NCBI RefSeq assembly: GCF_001437055.1 | Contig: NZ_JQBW01000010.1 | Coordinates: 259,472-323,471, forward strand | Length of the DNA stretch: 64,000 bases | Source of the DNA: Limosilactobacillus secaliphilus | GTDB lineage: Bacteria > Bacillota > Bacilli > Lactobacillales > Lactobacillaceae | Direction of reading: 5' to 3' | Shown: positions 61,761 through 64,000 of the stretch, in pieces | Layout of the letters: each line of letters begins with the position of its first letter | Numbering within the stretch: position 1 is the stretch's first letter | Program-made: the position numbers and the translations under genes | The notes under the pieces: generated by a model | What the model saw: the letters and a program-made list of their open reading frames with translations, nothing else | Databases searched by the model: none | What the model was told of the DNA's origin: nothing

Positions 61761-64000
61761 ATGAAGAATAATCAATTTGCCATTGTCCCGACCGACTTGG
61801 CCACCAAAAAGCAAGAGCTCACCCGCCTGCACCTGCTTCAAGACGGTGACCAGGATCTAAGTGCCAAAGATTTGTGGCTGACCTTATTGACCCGAATCAA
61901 CCCCGACGGTCACACGGCGGCAGCGGACCAGGAATGGAAGAACGGGCTGTTGGCCACACCCGACCTGTCGATTGAGCAGTGGGCCCAATCCAATTCAGCA
62001 TTGACCACCGACGTCTTCTACCTGGTTGCCTTGCAGTTGCTGCATTTCGAACCGGCCCTGGACTTCGCCATCGACCAGCCAATGGCCGCCATGAAGAAGA
62101 TCAACCTGCCTTTTGAAGCTCACGATCAATGGGACGTAGGCGCCGTTATTTCTGCCTTCTACCTCCTCTTGAACACTAGCACCAAGAATGGCCAAAACCT
62201 GCTCGATCGGTTGACGGTCGCCGGCTTGTTCACCTGGACCTTCGACCTGCCTGCCAGTCAGAAGCCGCTCTTCTTCAACGGTAAACCGATGGCCTGCTTC
62301 GATCCCGAAAAGTTCATCCGTGAAGCTGTCTACGTTGAGACCGACATGGACACCGACAATGATGGGCATGCCGACCTAGTCAAAGTCGAAATCACCCGTC
62401 CACAAGACACGAACCATGGCTTGAAGGTGCCAGTGGCCTTCACCGCCAGCCCGTACTACCAAGGCACCAACGATCAGTGGGGTGAAAAGATCACCCACCA
62501 TGTCAACGAAACGATCGACCGCAAAGAGAAGAATGATGTGGCGCCAAGTGAGCCCCACTTCAACCTCGACTTTGACCGGCAGACCGTGAATGGCCACGCC
62601 GATCAAGCGACGGAAAGCTTTAGTTATCAACCTAGCTATTCCTTAAACGACTATCTGGCTGCCCGTGGCTATGCCGTAGTCATCTCGGCTGGGATCGGCA
62701 CTAAGGATTCGGATGGCCTACAGACCTGTGGCTCACCGGAACAAGTTGATTCAATGAAGGCTGTCATCGAGTGGCTGCATGGCGATCGGCGGGCATTTAC
62801 CGACCGGACGTCTGGCATCGAAGTCAAGGCCAACTGGTGCAACGGCAACGTCGGCATGACCGGCCGTTCCTACCTGGGTACCCTGTCGACTGCGGTGGCC
62901 ACGACTGGGGTAGCCGGCTTGAAGGCCATTGTCAGTGAAGCGGCCATCTCCAACTGGTACGACTACTACCGGGAAAACGGCCTGGTCATGGCTCCTGGCG
63001 GCTTCCAAGGCGAAGACGCGGACGTGCTGGCCGCCGAAACCTTCAGCCGTACCAAGCGGCCTGCCGACTACCGGCGCATTGAATCCACCAACAACGCCTA
63101 CATGAAGGGCCTGCTGCTGGCACAAGACCGGACGACCGGCAACTACAATGCCTTCTGGGCGCGCCGCAACTACCTGCCGAATGTTGACCACATCAAGTGC
63201 GACGTCATGATGGTTCATGGTTTGAACGACTGGAACGTCAAGCCAAGCAACGTCAAGCACCTCTTTGACGCTTTGCAGGAAGTCGACGTCACGAAGAAAT
63301 TAATCCTGCACCAAGGCCAGCACATCTACATCAACGCCTTCCAGTCACTTGATTTCTCCGCCATGGTCAATCTCTGGTTCGCCAACAAGCTCTGGGGTGT
63401 CGCCAACCAAGCCGACGAACTCCTGCCTGACGTGCTGGTCCAAGACAACGCCCATGAACAAACCTGGACCCCTTACCACAACTGGTCCGGCAACCACGAG
63501 ACGACCCTCAACCTGACCAACAACAGTTTGACGGCCGCCGACGTGCACGACCATGCCCAAGTTGACTACCAAGACCAGCAGGATGACGCCGTCTACAAGG
63601 AATGGTGCAAGCATCCAGCCAAGTGGTCCCACGCCCTGCTCAATGACAATGACGGCCACTTCAGCGCGCACTTCCTGACGGCGCCGTTAAAATCCGACTG
63701 GCTCCTGCGGGGGATGCCGATGTTAAACGTCCGGATGGCTGCCAGCGTCGACCACGGCATCCTGTCCGCATGGCTGGTTGATCGCGGAACGGACAAGCGG
63801 CTCACCACTAGCCCGGTCGTCTTGGGCAAAGGCACCCTGCAAGAGGCCTACCACTACGGCAATGACGACTTAAGAGAGTTCCAGTTCCAAAAAGAAGCCA
63901 CTCCCGCTAAGACCATCTCTTATGGCCACATCAACCTGCAGAACCGTCACGACGCCTCGACCGTTGACGACCTGAAGCCAGGTGAATTCGTTGACGTTGA
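61761..64000 (+). CDS. pepX: Xaa-Pro dipeptidyl-peptidase, 3' end beyond the window
   Basis: The frame is open from ATG at 61761 (GAGGTG 8 bases before) to the window's edge, 746 codons, of the roughly 790-800 expected. The N-terminus MKNNQFAIVPTD is normal for lactobacillus PepX. The serine-peptidase S15 core has the nucleophile in TGRSYLGT, the Asp in HGLNDWNVKPSN, and His in LILHQGQHI. The enzyme cleaves X-Pro dipeptides from casein-derived peptides in the cytosol. The C-terminal jelly-roll (after about residue 560) is present but unfinished here. Confidence 0.95.
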   Translation, partial: MKNNQFAIVPTDLATKKQELTRLHLLQDGDQDLSAKDLWLTLLTRINPDGHTAAADQEWKNGLLATPDLSIEQWAQSNSALTTDVFYLVALQLLHFEPALDFAIDQPMAAMKKINLPFEAHDQWDVGAVISAFYLLLNTSTKNGQNLLDRLTVAGLFTWTFDLPASQKPLFFNGKPMACFDPEKFIREAVYVETDMDTDNDGHADLVKVEITRPQDTNHGLKVPVAFTASPYYQGTNDQWGEKITHHVNETIDRKEKNDVAPSEPHFNLDFDRQTVNGHADQATESFSYQPSYSLNDYLAARGYAVVISAGIGTKDSDGLQTCGSPEQVDSMKAVIEWLHGDRRAFTDRTSGIEVKANWCNGNVGMTGRSYLGTLSTAVATTGVAGLKAIVSEAAISNWYDYYRENGLVMAPGGFQGEDADVLAAETFSRTKRPADYRRIESTNNAYMKGLLLAQDRTTGNYNAFWARRNYLPNVDHIKCDVMMVHGLNDWNVKPSNVKHLFDALQEVDVTKKLILHQGQHIYINAFQSLDFSAMVNLWFANKLWGVANQADELLPDVLVQDNAHEQTWTPYHNWSGNHETTLNLTNNSLTAADVHDHAQVDYQDQQDDAVYKEWCKHPAKWSHALLNDNDGHFSAHFLTAPLKSDWLLRGMPMLNVRMAASVDHGILSAWLVDRGTDKRLTTSPVVLGKGTLQEAYHYGNDDLREFQFQKEATPAKTISYGHINLQNRHDASTVDDLKPGEFVDV

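Overview
The window looks like the chromosome of a host-associated heterofermentative lactobacillus, most like Limosilactobacillus; this is inferred from protein resemblance, not proven. The pointers are a D-2-hydroxyacid (D-lactate) dehydrogenase, the peptidase PepX, LTA-synthase and LCP proteins, an LPXTG mucin-binding-type adhesin with a YSIRK/KxYKxGKxW-like leader, AGGAGG ribosome sites and a coding GC near 50 percent. There are no rRNA or tRNA genes, no CRISPR array and no complete prophage or IS.

Layout. 1-8 kb holds housekeeping and stress genes: an NAD(P)-binding oxidoreductase, a purine permease, a CMD-family protein, a class-1 amidotransferase, a disulfide-type flavoprotein, a GNAT enzyme, a DUF915 hydrolase, a flavodoxin, and two short ORFs near the left edge. 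8-14 kb holds an unknown coiled-coil membrane protein with a small membrane partner, the large LPXTG adhesin, an SGNH hydrolase and an SDR. 14-16.2 kb is an AT-rich decay zone with a doubly broken higBA toxin-antitoxin pair and the 3' end of an IS21 istB gene.

16.2-31.3 kb is one leftward exopolysaccharide operon of 15 genes. The regulatory genes (LCP, CpsC, CpsD, CpsB) have host-like GC. They are followed by an epimerase, the priming sugar transferase, glycosyltransferases, a pyruvyl transferase, the flippase and the polymerase, all much more AT-rich, as expected of a swapped serotype-like block. The kinase ends in (Gly-Tyr)9 and the LCP protein starts with a 12-histidine run.

32.7-33.4 kb holds what I consider the best candidate for an undescribed system. 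A 25-aa hydrophobic-basic peptide gene with a structured leader lies between two copies of a roughly 90-nt minus-strand RNA gene. Each copy has its own -10 box and terminator, and their sequence is complementary to the peptide leader: the layout of a type I toxin-antitoxin locus with a second, orphan antitoxin RNA. A second odd RNA locus, at 39.7-40.0 kb, has a promoter overlapped by a perfect cre (CcpA) site, then three spaced Shine-Dalgarno/ATG cassettes opening ORFs of only 9, 5 and 3 codons, then a terminator.

33.4-64 kb is core genome: guaA; a small alarmone synthetase gene with an in-frame stop, followed by an OmpR-type two-component pair; YolD and a Y-family polymerase; coaA; an LTA-synthase-family protein; a DMT exporter; HelD; DedA; a histidine phosphatase; HflX; D-LDH; an M20 deacylase with an orphan amino-acid binding lipoprotein; a TetR-YhgE pair; aldose 1-epimerase; a Fur/GMK-like/NUDIX operon; an APC permease; and pepX, which runs off the right edge.
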